A stretch of 64,000 bases of DNA from Erpobdella octoculata (GCA_963978895.1 OZ022244.1:3952353-4016352); one strand, 5' to 3'. Counted from the stretch's first letter, positions 1 through 12,860 are shown. Program-made: numbers and translations. The notes: generated by a model not told the origin, from the sequence alone.

Positions 1-106
1 TTGATTTTTTTTGTTTCGTTTGTACTGTCCGAACGGTATTAGAGGCCGATAGGCCCTTCTGTTTGAGAATAAATAAATAAATAAAATAAATAAATAAATG
101 AAAATA
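1..106 (+). repeat. 3' tail of a non-LTR retroelement with (AAAT)n
   Basis: A GC-richer stretch (GAGGCCGATAGGCCCTTCTG) is followed by a run of AAAT units from about 70 to 106. This layout, a short conserved tail plus a simple A-rich tetranucleotide run, is usual for the 3' end of RTE-like LINEs or the SINEs that borrow their tails. The body lies outside the window, so the class is a guess. Confidence 0.4.
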
Positions 107-175
107 AATTAACAATATTTATATTCTTCAAAAAATATTATTTTAAACAAGTTGCACATATTTCTTTTAACACAG

Positions 176-484
176 GTGGTTATAGACTACCTGAAATTTG
201 ATATCGAAGGATCAGAATGGAGCAGTCTAAACACAGCTTTGAATGACAGTTCTCTATTTAAAGTAAAACAAATGGGATTTGAGGTTCACACAGGCGTTTT
301 TCAAGAAGATACGATTGAATTGTATAAAATGTATTTTGACATTTTCACAAGGCTGAGGAGACTTGGGTTCTACAAATGGTATTCCCACAAAAATACTCTA
401 GCCCCTTGTGTGAAATCAAAATTGTCGGGAAATATTATTTGTTGCTGTCACGAAATCGTATTTATCAATTTAAATTTTTTGTAA
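176..484 (+). CDS. Terminal exon of a METTL24-like methyltransferase
   Basis: The exon follows a splice acceptor (TTTAACACAG, ending at 175) and opens in phase 0 with VVIDYLKFDIEGSEW. The motif (L)KFDIEGSEW is the D-I-E-G-x-E-W signature of the Methyltransf_22 family (METTL24-like proteins, SAM-dependent methyltransferase fold). About 102 residues are encoded before a TAA at 482-484. The last residues (CCCHEIVFINLN) resemble the family's usual C-terminal C-[YH]-E-V-x-x-x-N end, so the exon looks complete. An AATAAA lies at 655-660. The upstream exons are outside the window. Substrate is unknown. What I see is the motif and splice site; the family is from recall of its consensus. Confidence 0.72.
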   Translation: MVIDYLKFDIEGSEWSSLNTALNDSSLFKVKQMGFEVHTGVFQEDTIELYKMYFDIFTRLRRLGFYKWYSHKNTLAPCVKSKLSGNIICCCHEIVFINLNFL

Positions 485-2270
485 TCGCATTAAATACTAT
501 TATTGAAACATTGTAAAAGAATTTGCCTGTTTTGAACTTTATTATATTTTTAAAACGTGCTTAAAATGTTCACTTTAAATAACTCGATAGTTGAATCAGC
601 AATAACAACAACTGTGTTTATTTTTTCATATTCAATAATTTAAAGTCCAGGTGAAATAAACAGAAAAAATTGTCTTCTATACTCGACACTAATATATAGC
701 GTCTCCACGTAAGCCTGAGAGATCCCCGATACGGATAAAAACCTGAATAGTAACAAGTAAAGATGAAAAATAAATTTAAAAAATGCTTTTGAGTTAAGCC
801 GTTTATATCTCGATAATTCAGGCTTTTATATAGTCTTTGGTTACATCAGGAGACTCGTAAAAAGTGCGGGTATTCAACGAAACTACGCCTAAATACATTT
901 AGCCATGCCTACTTTACCTAGATATTGTGTCTGGAAGTTTGGTCCACATTTTGTTTTCCTTATAACCCTTATTTTGGGTCCCACAACTTTAGTTTTTGTT
1001 TTCACGTCTTAAAGCGTTATTATTCTATATTACTGGAAATTGCCATGGCTATAAAGTGACCCAAACGCCGTAACTTTGACCCAATATTTTGTCAGAATCG
1101 CAAAATCGTGAGCTGACGCCATTATCGTCATCACCTTAGTCCTTAGCTATCGAATTACTTATTAAACGTTTAAAATATTGTTTTATAAAACTTGTTATAT
1201 ATATATATATATATTTATCATTTATGTTTGTTATAACATCGTTTTATCCTTTATTTATAAAAAAAAAAACAAACGAAATTAACAAATTTACGTTGACAAC
1301 ATTTTTCCAGCAGATTATTTCACATTTGTTTTTAAATATTATTATTCAAATTAATTGTTTTTATATATAATTAATTGGTATGACGTTAGTTGTTTAAGTG
1401 AACAATGAATAAAATCCTCTCCCCTCTTTTTTCTACGCTCTCTAAAATTTGATCACCACAGACAAACAGAACGACAAGTGAAGTCAAATAAAAGCACTTA
1501 CAAATCCTCACCACAGTAGAGCATACATTTTCAATTAAAAGTCATTTTGCATTTTGTGACATTCTGCGTTTTTTGAGCCTTTGAAATAATTTCCAAAAAA
1601 ACATTTAAAAAACTTTCTGATAGTGTAAGAGAATATTAAAAAACTTTTTTGTTATGTTAAAATATCAAAGGAATTGATCCAGAATATTCCGTAGCAATCA
1701 GTTTAAAACAATCAAAGAATTACACAGTTATTTAGTAAATGATGCAACTAATAATTGAACAAAACAGCGGTAGATTTACGTGCTTGATTAAGAACTTTGT
1801 TTTTGATTTTGTTGAATCACTTTTTGCAATTGCTTTCATTTCCTGTTAATTTTATGCACCTCATATATCAGTGGAACCTTTAACATAAATTGGTTTTGAA
1901 TGTAAAATTTTCTTGTGTTCTATGAAAAATTAAATTATAAATAAATGAACACTAAATTCATTCATAGTCTTATAGTCATAACAACTTTTCAATAATCGAT
2001 GACTACTAAATGAGATAATGTTAGTGTCAAGTGTCGCTCTACCGGACCTCCTGACAAGGTATATCCTCATCGTCGTCATCTTCCTCATCTCCTGCACCCG
2101 TCGACCTGGTTCACTAAGTTCTCTTGCCTTCGTTGTCAACATGGTTACTCTTTTTTGATTCGTGGTCATCATCTTTCTCTTGCCTTCGTCGTCACCATGG
2201 TTACTCTCTTCTTATTCGTCGTCATCGTCTGACCTCCGCGTCGTCATGGTTACCAGTATAATCAGGAATC
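485..2270. other. AT-rich intergenic DNA with repeat remnants
   Basis: No gene is visible. There is a short TA tract near 1197-1213. The segment 1680-1990 has a diverged same-strand relative at about 20150-20480, shown by the shared run CACCTCATATATCAGTG, so it is an interspersed repeat that also occurs inside the Helitron at 19472-21686. Around 1450-1510 another relative of 12080-12160 is seen. At 2125-2252 a roughly 50-bp unit containing ATGGTTACTCT is repeated two to three times. Confidence 0.5.
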
Positions 2271-2493
2271 TATGGAACATTTTCAGACATTCTTTTGCGC
2301 GGGTTTCTTAGACTATATATATATATTGAAGCCGGCTAGGATAGTCTATCTTTTTAGTATCAGGCGAAGTCCTGCGCGTTTTATATTTGATTTCCTGTAC
2401 TTAACTGCGTTTCATAATAGTTGTTGTTGTCGTTCCGAGTTGCCTTTTTCTTTCTTTTGTTCACGTCATTCCAGCAGGGGAAACAGTGACATT

Positions 2494-3125
2494 TGGTGAC
2501 AGCGGTGGGATCAGGTTTCGGGAAGAAAAAAGAAGTGCTCTCCGTACAGGTGTCAGTTCACCAGCAAATTTCGGCGAGACTTTCCGTGGCTAGAATCTGC
2601 CGACCCATCCCTGCTTAAGGTATGAGTTTTTTTCTCATGTTTTTCCGCCGGTCTGAGTTTAGATAAGTAGGTCTTTTATTTTGATAATTATCTGGTTAAA
2701 AATAGATAGTAAGTCGTCCGGTGTTGAGGGTTGTGGAGACCTAGCGCAATTACCTGAAAAGAATGTGTCTCCAGAAAATTGGGAGGATGTGGGGAACGTT
2801 AGAAGGGCAGATTCTAGTGGGTTTAGCGAAGATCCTACGTAGGGGAGATTGACAAAAAGAACGTCACAAAAAACAAAAACGTAGAGGTATGTTGGACGGT
2901 AAAGAAACGAGGAAACAGTTGGAAATAGAAAGACAATTGGTAAATGAATCGATAGAAAGATCGTTACGAGAAAAGAAGTTTCAATCAAAAAAGATGAAGT
3001 TAGAAGAAGAACGAGAAATAGAAGGCTAAGATGGCTTAAATTAGAAGTGATGAGAAGGAAGGAAGAAACAAGACGATGAAGAATGGAAGAACGCAAAGGA
3101 ATGATAGTTCACAGAACCGTCAAAG
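2494..3125 (+). mobile_element. Degraded LTR-retroelement leader and gag start
   Basis: TTGGTGACAGCGGTGGGA at about 2493-2510 resembles a primer binding site directly downstream of an LTR, and is close in form to the two other primer sites in this window (36147 and, on the minus strand, 30406). About 400 bases further on, a charged coiled-coil segment begins at 2888 (MLDGKETRKQLEIERQLVNE) and is soon broken by stops; such E/K/R-rich N-termini are common in Ty3/gypsy Gag, and the element at 33680-38729 has one too. I could not define the LTR edges. From about 3165 the sequence turns into myosin, so the element is chimeric or was invaded. Confidence 0.4.
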
Positions 3126-3164
3126 TTCGAACGGGAAGCATGGCTGCACATCTGCAAATATACA

Positions 3165-4360
3165 AGCTTAAAGCTGACGAACACGAGCATTGAACGACGT
3201 CCTTGAAGAATCCAAAAAAAAATGGTCGCGAGAAGCTGAAACCTTTCAAGAGAGGATCGCACAATTGATTGAAAAAAAACGATTAGCTCAATAAATCTAA
3301 GAAAAAACTGCAATCTGAGTTTGATGACATCACTGTTTTTTCTGGACAAGAAAAGGTAAACTTTTTCAGTAATTGAAAAAAGCAAAAAAATTTTGATCAA
3401 AGCCTGTTCAAAGAAAAAGCCATTTCCGAGAGGTTGACAATTGATAGAGAAAATTTGAAGAAAGATCTGAGAAAAAGAAACAAAAAATTTCAATCTGAAT
3501 TGACAGGTTGATGGGCTAAGCGAAGATCTGACCAAATCAAACAGAACGAGAAGTCAACTGCAGAGAAAACTTGATGACCTGGTTTTTTATAAAGATGACG
3601 TCGAAATAAATGTTCACGAATTAGAAAAAGTCAAGAAAGCTCAGGTGGAAGCTCAGAAGCAGATGATCGAAAAGCCCGAAGATGAAGTTCAAGGAACCGA
3701 AGATGTTAAGTTGAGATTGGAAGTAAATATGCAAACCTTAAAAAATCAGTTGAAAGAGGCGCAGTCAAAAAAAGAAATGGGAGTAGAAAAGAGGAAGGTT
3801 TTTTTAAAAAAAAAATAAGAGTCATGGAAGCTGAACTTGAAAAAGAAAGGAGACAGAAGCAGCTTGCAACGAATGCACGGAAGAAGCCTGAAGGTGACTT
3901 CAGAGCTATGGAGGAACAGCTTGCTGATGCTATGAAAGTCAAAGATGAAGCTGTGAAGCAGTTCAAACGTTACCAGGTCCAGATAAAAAAAAACATGCAC
4001 GAGATCAAATTTATCAATGTAACCAAAGAAAAAATGTCAAATGCCAGTAAAGAGAGAGGCAAGAGATAAAATCAGTTTGAAGCTGACTTCAGAGCTATTG
4101 AGGAACAACTTGCGGATGCTCTGAAAGTCAAGGATGAAGCTGTGAACCAGTTCAAACGTTACATGGTCCAGATCAAAGAATTCATGCACAAGATCGAATC
4201 TATCAATGTAACCAAAGAAGAGATGTTAAATGCCAGTAAAGAGAGAGACAAAAAATACAAGCACCTTCAAGCTGAACTTCTCCAACTTCATGAAGATCTG
4301 GCAGCTTCAGAAAGAGCCAGATTAATTCTACATGGAGACGAACAAGATACCTATGAGCGT
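3165..4360 (+). pseudogene. Non-muscle myosin II heavy chain rod, retro-pseudogene
   Basis: Read across frame changes, this segment matches the C-terminal third of the class II myosin coiled-coil rod. Recognisable blocks in order are a KKKLQSEFDD-like block (3300-3330), KFDQSL (3390), DDLVFYKDDVEINVHELEK (3575-3630), TEDVKLRLEVNMQTLKNQL (3697-3755), EAELEKERRQKQL (3828-3865), DEAVKQFKRYQVQIK (3945-3990) and LLQLHEDLAASERAR (4276-4320). At least three frameshifts and several stops break it, so it cannot make myosin. No introns interrupt the match, which suggests a retrocopied fragment. One segment of about 185 bases is tandemly duplicated inside it (near 3885-4070 and 4075-4260). A Helitron end follows directly. 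Confidence 0.8.
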
Positions 4361-4399
4361 CATTATAACACCCGTAAGAATTATAATTCTTTGATACTG

Positions 4400-4551
4400 C
4401 TTTCCCCGGTGAAAAGCGACCGGGAGTGAGAGAGCAAGCGGGAACGGGAGAGCGACCGGGAGCGGAAGAGAAAACGGGGAATTAAACGGGAGCTAGAGAA
4501 AAATGATGAAAAAACTCTAAAAATCCCCAAACAACGCCTGGTAACCCCGCT
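4400..4551 (+). mobile_element. Helitron 3' end with GC-rich minisatellite
   Basis: Short units of the form GGGAGCGGAAGAG and GCGACCGGGA (4405-4495) lead into AAATCCCC, a hairpin-forming CAACGCCTGGTA and a terminal CCCGCTAG followed by T (4551/4552). CTAG followed by host T is the Helitron 3' signature. The same end occurs at 32665, 52500 and, on the minus strand, 19472. The 5' end could not be placed, so it is unclear whether the myosin fragment is cargo. Confidence 0.7.
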
Positions 4552-5135
<584 letters not shown>

Positions 5136-5142
5136 ATATATA

Positions 5143-5291
<149 letters not shown>

Positions 5292-5439
5292 CTCGCTCGC
5301 TCACCCGCTCGCTCCGCTTATTTTGTGACGGATTTCAATTTGTTTCCTCTATATTTGATTCCCTTTGACTCTTAAGGTTGTGTGAGAATTTCATTACAGT
5401 CGGAAAAATGGTTTAGCAATGCATAAATAACATACATAT

Positions 5440-6090
5440 ATACATACATATTTGAAGGGAAAACCCGGTAGACATATTTCGAATACTTGAAGGGTTTAGA
5501 CAATCAGTAACAAAAGCACCAGCAAAATCAGAATTTAGGAAAATGTATGGCTTCAACGGCCATAGTCCAGTTGTTCTGAAACCGCTTATAATGTTGCTCG
5601 AATTCAGAGCCAGTGGCAAACTGTCCCTGATTATTGCAGGAATGTCATAAACGATCATAGTTTTTCCTGCATTGCTCGCCATCCAAGAAGTTTGAGTTTT
5701 GTTAACATAGTTTTTGAACGTACATGACACACGTACGTCCGAAGGCTGCAATTTGTGGAAGCATTGTGGCGGAAATGACATCACGATAATGTGGTGTTCT
5801 TTGGCATTTCTTACCACTTAAATGTTGACATGGGAGCTATGATTATCCAGTTGAAAGAGAAATGGAGCCTGTTCTGTTGGATTAACGTGCTGAATAAATA
5901 TTTCAATGAAATTGAAAAAATAATTTTCAGTCATTTAGCCTGAACTGTTCCCAGCTCCAATGCTATCAGGTGGAGTGCTCTGGATCAACAAGTTTATGTA
6001 ACGTTATCGAGGGAACATGGGAGTAACAATATTGCCGGCAGCGTTCACATTAACGTGCAAGCATGGGGCAAGTTGTAACTAGATACAAAT
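5440..6090 (-). pseudogene. Pogo/jerky-type (DDE_1) transposase, broken
   Basis: Reading from 6090 down, the frame gives a stretch ending in GSIGAGNSSG, then QLDNHSSHVNI (about 5840-5805), and then an open stretch from 5817 to 5413 with FPPQCFHKLQPSDVRV, SWMASNAGKTMIVYDI and NIISGFRTTGLWPL. LDNHxSH holds the second catalytic Asp of the DDE_1 superfamily used by pogo, Tigger and jerky transposases, and FPPxCxHKLQPxD is the block after it. Stops near 5816, 5940 and 6030 disrupt it. The DNA-binding N-terminus and the terminal repeats were not found. Only the endonuclease half survives, so it is inactive. Confidence 0.8.
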
Positions 6091-6192
6091 TGCCTCAAAA
6101 TTGTTGTACATCTAGCCTCAAACTGTAATTAATAACATTTTTATTTGAAATGACGAGACATGTAATTGAAGAATTTATTGGTTAAAAATATT

Positions 6193-9100
6193 CCAAGTGA
6201 AAAATAATCTGCTACTAGCTGAAAAAACTCACACGGTTGTGCGCGAAGCGTGAGTAAAGTTATTGCTATAATAGCGCATTGGTGTTATTTTTAACTTAGA
6301 GTGCGATTTCAGTGCGACTACCTAGATTATTTATATATAAAAACTCACACGCTGTGCGCGCGAAGCGTGCGTCAAGTGCTGGTTCCCTACTATAAAAGCG
6401 CAATGATGTATTATGTATGTATGTCACCCGATTAGCATCTGCAGGTCTGAAAAAACTCACGTTTATAGATTATGAGACGCTGAACACAATTTGTTAAGCC
6501 ACTTTATGTTAAAAATGTTTAAATAAAAAGTTATTAGCCGCGAAAGTTTAACGCTATGCGGATATATATAATGCATCGTACGTCATCTTTCAATATAAAC
6601 AAGTTGAAAATAAATAAATCACCAAAGTAGTAGTCGGCCGGTTTTCCCAATAAATATGAGCGTACGTCATCAAACAATATAAACAAGTTGAAAATTATTA
6701 TTAACGACAATTTACTAACTTGAAACTATTATTCCTCTTATTTTAATTAATAATATTATTATTAACGAAAATTAACTAAGTTTGTTGCTTAATAAGTTGA
6801 ATAATATTTTATTCCTATTATTGTAAAATTCGACGCTTTGCGGATATATAAAAAACAACGTACGTTATCGCTGAATATAAACAAGTTGAAAATAAACAAT
6901 TCGCCGAAGTAGTAGACGGCGGCTTTTCCCAATTACCGCCATTGAAGGTTGGGTTTTTTGTAGGCGGTTTATTTCATTAACAGCCAATAAAGGTTGGGTT
7001 TTTTCTTAGGCGGTTTTTTTTCATTATCAGCCATTAAAGGTTCGGTTTTTTCGTAGGATTTTTTTCCAATATCGCCCAATAAAAGTTTTTATTCGTAGGA
7101 GTTTTTTTTGTATAGTAGCCGTTACAGTTTGTTTTTTTTTCGTTAGCTGTTTTTTCCGATACCTTTCAATAAATATTGTGTTTTTCGTAGGCTGTTATTT
7201 CCAAAAACATCCAATATAGATTTTTTTCGTAGGCGGTTTTTTCACTATCACCCAATAAATATGTTTTTTTGTAAGCTGTTTTTTCTATTATCACCCATTA
7301 AAGTTTTTTTTTCGTAGGCAGATTTTCCTAAATCATTCATTCAAAGAGAAGACCATTCCAAAACGTGTTCAAGTGATAATTCATCTGCTACTGGCTAAAA
7401 TAGTCACACGCTTCGCTTTCGAAGCGTGCGTAAAGTTATTACTATAATAGCGCATTGGTGTTGTATTTGAGCTTTGAGTGCGACTACTTTTACTATTAAT
7501 ATGTAAAACCTTACACGCTTCGCGCGCGAAGCGTGCGTCAATTCCTAACATAAAAGCGCAATGATTTATATTAAAGGTTGTTTTTTTCGTAGGCGGTTTT
7601 TTAAACTTTAGCCATTCAAAGAGAAGACCATTCCAAAACGTTTCCAAGTGAAAAATCATCTGCGACTAGCTGAAAAATCACACGCTTCGCGCGCAAAGCG
7701 TGCGTCAAGTGCTGGTTCCCTACTATAAAAGCGCAAGGATGTAATATGTATTATGTATGTCACCCGATTAGCATCTGCAGGTCTGAAAAAACTCACGTTT
7801 ATAGATTATGAGACGCTCAACACGGTTTGTTAAGGCACTTTTTTGTTAAAATGTTTAAATAAAAAGTTATTAGCCGCGAAAGTTTAACGCTTTGCGGATA
7901 TATATAATGCATCGTGCATTATTAACGACAATTTACTATTTTGCAATTATTATTCCTCTTATTTTAATTAATAATAATATTATTAATAACGAAAGTTAAC
8001 TAATTTGCTAATATTATTCCTATTTTTGGAAAGTTCTACGCTTTGCGGATATATTTAATGAAATAAAAATTATTAACGAAGATTAACTATTTTGCAAATA
8101 TTATTCCTATTATTGGAAAGTTCGACGATTTGCGGATATACTTAATGAAATTATTATTAACGACATTATTTTACTATTTTGCAATTATTATTCCTCTTAT
8201 TTAATTATTAATAATATTATTATTTACGAATATTAACTAATTTGCTAATATTATTCCTATTATTGGAAAGTTCGACGCTTTGCGGATATATTTTGAGCAT
8301 ACGTGATAACTCAATATAAATAAATTGAAAATAAATAAATCACCGAAGTAGTACATTGGCGGGTTTTCCCAAAATCAGCCATTGAAGGTTGGGTTTTGTT
8401 GTAGGCGGTTTTGTTAATTATAAGCCATTAAAGGTTGGGTTTTTTCGTAGGCTTTTTTTTCACTATCACCCAATAAATGTTGGTTTTTTCTTAGCCTGTT
8501 TTTCCCGATCACATCCAATAAATATTGTGTTTTTCGTATTCGGTTTTTTCACTATCACACAATAAATGTGGTTTTTCGTAGGCTATTTTTTCCAATATCG
8601 CCCATTTAAGGTTTTTTTGTATGCAGTTTTTCCAACATCATCCAATCATTTAGAAGACCATTCCAAAACGTTTTGAAGTGAAAAATCTTCTGCTACTGGC
8701 TGAAATAGTCACACGCTTCGCTTGCGAAGCGTGCGTAAAGTTATTACTATAATAGAGCATTGGTGTTGTTTTTGAGCTTAGAGTGCAATTTGAGTTCGAC
8801 TACCTTTACTATTAATATGTAAAAACTCACACGCTTCGCGCGCAAAGCATGCGTCAAGTGCTGGTCCTAACATAAAAGCGCAATGATTATGTATTATGTA
8901 TTATGTTTTCCACCCGATTAGCATCTGCAGGTCTGAAAAACTTTCGATGATAGATTATGAGATGCTGAACAGGGTTTGTTAGGGCCCTTTTTTGTTAAAA
9001 TGTTTAAATAAAAAGTTATTAGCCGCGATAGTTTAACGCTTTGCGGATATATATAATGTATCGTACGTCATCGCTAAATAAAAACAAGTTGAAAATAAAT

Positions 9101-10290
9101 AAATCACCGACGTAGTAATCGACGGGGTTTTCCCAATTTTAAACAAGTTGTAATTTATTATTAACGACAATTTACTATTTTATAAAACGTGTTCATATGC
9201 AACTTGCTATAATAGTCACACGCTTCGCTTGCGAAGCGTGCGTAAAGTTATTACTATAATAACGCATAGGTGTTGTTTTTGAGCTTAGAGCGCGATTTGA
9301 TTGCAACTAACGCCATCTTTCAATATGAACAAGTTGAAAATAAATAAATCACCAAAGTAGTAGTCGGCGGGATTTTCCCAATTTTAAACAAGTTGTAAAT
9401 TATTATTAACGACAATTGACAATTTTGCAATTATTATTTTTTTTTATTTTAATTAAAAATAATATTATTATTTACGAAAATTAACAAATTTGCTAATATT
9501 ATTCCTATTATTGGAAAGTACGACGCTTTGCGGATACATTTAAAGAAATTACTATTAACGACATTTTACTATTCTTTTTATTGTAATTATTAATAATATT
9601 AGTATTTACGAAAATAAACTAATTTGCTAATATTATTCCTATTATTGGAAAGTTCGACGCTTTGCGGATATATTTTGAGCATTGTCATAACTCAATATAA
9701 ACAAGTTGAAAATAAATAAATCACCGAAGTAGTACATCAGCGGGTTTGCCCAATATCAGCCATTAAAGGTTCGGTTTTTTTAGGTGGTTTTTTTCATTAT
9801 TAGAGTGCAATTTGAGTGCGACTACCTTTACTATTAATAAGTAAAAACTCACACGCTTCGCGCGTGAAGCGTGCGTCAAATGCTGGTCCTAACATAAAAG
9901 CGCAATGATGTATGTATGTATGTATGTCACCCGATTACCATCTGCAGCTCTGAAAAAACTTACGATGATAGATTATGAAAGATGAACATGATTTGTTAAG
10001 CCACTTTAGGGTAAAATTGTTTAAGTAAAAAGTTCTTAGCCGTGAAAGTTCGTCGCTTTGCGAATATCTGTGAAACAGCGTACTTCATCACTCAATATAA
10101 ACAAAGTTAAATAAACAATTAAATGAATATTGCTAAGACCGTCGAAGTGTTCAGCGGATATGTATGTATAAATAGAGCACGTCTGCACTAAATATAAACA
10201 AATGTTAGTATGAACAAATTTGAAATTGGCGGAGACCGGCAAAGCGTTTAATCACCGAAGCGAACAACGGATAGATATATATATAGAAAG
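6193..10290 (-). repeat. Array of Helitron-like hairpin repeats
   Basis: The region is built from recurring blocks. (1) A hairpin with arms CACGCTTCGC and GCGAAGCGTG appears nine times (near 6229, 6346, 7407, 7513, 7679, 8709, 8828, 9217, 9849). (2) ACGCTTTGCGGATATA appears about ten times. (3) A unit of about 60 bases with GGTTGGGTTTTTTGTAGGCGG is tandemly repeated at 6900-7330 and 8360-8640. (4) TAAAAGCGCAATGATG blocks. On the minus strand two hairpins are followed by a short AT stretch and GCTAGT (6218-6214 and near 7667), the layout of a Helitron 3' end; TCTATATATATATC at about 10286 would suit a 5' end. No protein is encoded. Confidence 0.6.
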
Positions 10291-10499
10291 CGAAGCGAAA
10301 AAAGTGTTTATTTGTAGGTGGTTTTTAACAATATAATCCATTATATTTTTTTGTCGGCGGTGTTTATCAATATCAACCATTAGAGCTTGTTTTTTAATAA
10401 TTGTTAATTAGGCATTTTTGTTTTATAATTATTTATTAGAAGTTTGACGACTTCAACTGAGATTCATCAACCGATCACTGCATTTCATCACCACTTTTG

Positions 10500-11800
10500 T
10501 TTCCGATTTTTTTGAAAAAAATTTGACAGTGAAACCAAGGATCTTGAAAACCCGGCGATTGAGTAAAGACCCAAGCAGACCACTTCCACTAATCTGTGTT
10601 ACTCTTTCGAGCGCGGAGGCTGTGGAGAACTTGTTACAGTCTTCGATGCTTCTTCGGTCGTCTAAAGATAAAAGAACTAAACGCGTTTTCATTAATCGCG
10701 ATCTCACAAAACCACAGGCTCATCAAAACTATCTTAGAAGATGCGAAAGACGTGAACGTATGAAAAATACCAGCCAGAGCCAGATTTCGTCACCAACGGA
10801 TGATTGGATGAGTCAGCCCTTTCGAAACCAACCGGGATGCGCATAGCTTTGACCAATTTAAGCAGCCCCACTCTGTCATATTTTTAATGTGTCTCTCAAG
10901 ATGTGCAGGTTGCCAACAAACTGGAAGATTGCTTGCATTTCTCCAATTCATAAAAAGCCCGACAAGCTGTCTTTCTAACTATAGGCCAATCTCACTTACA
11001 AGTACCTGTTGTCGTGTCATGGAAAAGGTAATCACCAAGAACATTTTGACTTACTTGTCCACTCACAACCTTATCTCCATCACCAGCGTGGATTTCTAAA
11101 GCTCAAATCTACCTGTACAAACCTGCTTGAAAGCGTGTATGATTGGTCATCGTCTCTAGAGAATTGTGAACGTACTGATATAATTTATTTTGATTTTCAG
11201 AAAGCATTTGGTTCTGTTTCACACACTAAGCTAATGACGAAATTTAAAAAAATTTGGAATATCTTGTGATTTGTTGGTGTGGATATTCGATTTTCTGAGT
11301 GCCCGCACACAGTTTGTTCGCGTTAGTGGTCATCACTCTGGCCCAAGAGAAATTACTAGCGGTGTTCCACAGGGTAGCGTCGTAGGACCAATACTTTTTT
11401 TGATATACATTAACGATATTACAGACAACCCAGTTTTTGAATAAGTTTCAGTCAAGCTCTTCGCGGATGACATCAAAATTTATAAAACATTCTAACCTGG
11501 AAATTTGGCGATTGACAAATTGGTTTCCTGGAGTGGCATACGGCAGTTAAATTTGGCCCTAACTAAGTGCTTTGTATGCTCCATCTATGGCCTAACAAGT
11601 AAGGAGCTTGATGTACCCGACTATCATATCAACTAGAGATTGTTGGTCATGCAAGGGACCTTGGCGTTGTAATCGTAAATGACCTCAAATTTGAAAAAAC
11701 ACATCGACAGTATTGTATATGCGGCATGTGTTAGATTACGGCTGATAAATTTATGTTTCACTACTAAAGATCCAGATCTCTTTTTATTTTTTATTTTTTT
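10500..11800 (+). pseudogene. LINE (CR1/jockey-like) ORF and reverse transcriptase relic
   Basis: 10523-10846 encodes a LINE-type region (SRPLPLICVTLSSAEAVENLL), followed with frame changes by reverse transcriptase blocks: NYRPISLTSTCCRVMEKVI (10976-11030), QRGFLKLKSTCTNLLESV (11090-11140), IYFDFQKAFGSVSHTKL (11180-11230), SGVPQGSVVGPILF (11359-11400), FADDIKIYK (11461-11487) and RDLGVVIVNDLKFEKHI (11655-11705). FADD contains the catalytic Asp pair, and the first Asp is in the IYFDF block. The start has no 5' UTR and the tail runs into a TA tract at 11959. Several frameshifts make it dead. Confidence 0.82.
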
Positions 11801-11955
11801 TATAAAATTCTTGGCACGGGCGGTCTGCACTTTAGCCACCCACAACGCGTTTCAATATGCGTTTCGTTACGCATTGTATTTTCTTCGAAATAAGGCGATC
11901 CAGGCCGAATTTTTCAAAAACTTTTCTTAATGAGCACCTAAAACTAAAGGATACC

Positions 11956-12079
<124 letters not shown>

Positions 12080-12725
12080 TCACTCACAGACAAACTAACT
12101 ATCCAACAAACCAACAAACAGAGAAACGAGTGAAGTTGAATAAAAACATTTAAAAATTGAGCCGAAAAGTGGCACCAAGGATTCATCAAATGTTTCTGGA
12201 AAAAATTAAGTGAAAACAATTTTGTCTGATAAGTTGCCAAAACTGACGGCATAATTGCCTCACTATACTAATTTTGATAACTTTTTTACCTTTTTGAAAT
12301 TCTTGTAATATCTTGCAAGCAAAACATTTTTAGCTTACGAGACAATATGTTAAAACCGACTGCTGGAATGTCCGATAAAAATATTATCTGAAATAACATT
12401 TCTGTATTTGACAGATATAGTGTTTATTCTATCAGTGGTTAGGTTGAAAAACAACAAAGTAATACTTGTTTTCAAAATCGTTCAAGTGAATCTTTTAAGA
12501 ACTACGTCTATGTGATGTTGTCAACAGCAGAGCAGTATAAAGATTCTACAGCCCAGCATTAAAAAATGTACAATAACACAATGGGATAAGTTGACAGACC
12601 AGATCAAAATATTTGAACCTATAAAATGTTAAAGTGTTAAAGGGGATAAAAATAGTGATAGTCATTGTCTGTTTATATTGCTGATATGGCCATCCATATT
12701 GTTTGACTGTTGTATGTAATGTTTT

Positions 12726-12860
12726 TTACAGGCCCCATGGAAAGGAACGATTTGACCTGCTAGGTTTTCCGATATCGTGGGCTACTAGGCAGCGAGTGCG
12801 AGTCAAACCATAAAGTTTTCACATTCAAGGCTAACACTCTACCAACTAAGCCAACATAGT
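12726..12860 (-). repeat. tRNA-derived SINE
   Basis: On the minus strand an A box TGGCTTAGTTGG (12853-12842) and a B-like box GGTTTGACTCGCAC (12810-12797) lie about 45 bases apart, as in a tRNA. The tail continues to about 12726. The copy in the second unit is at 38740-38870. Confidence 0.62.

Noticed and set aside
2659..3535. Minus-strand hydrophobic frames opposite the myosin fragment
   Set aside because: Antisense of the lysine/glutamate-rich coiled coil gives F/L/S-rich frames by base composition.
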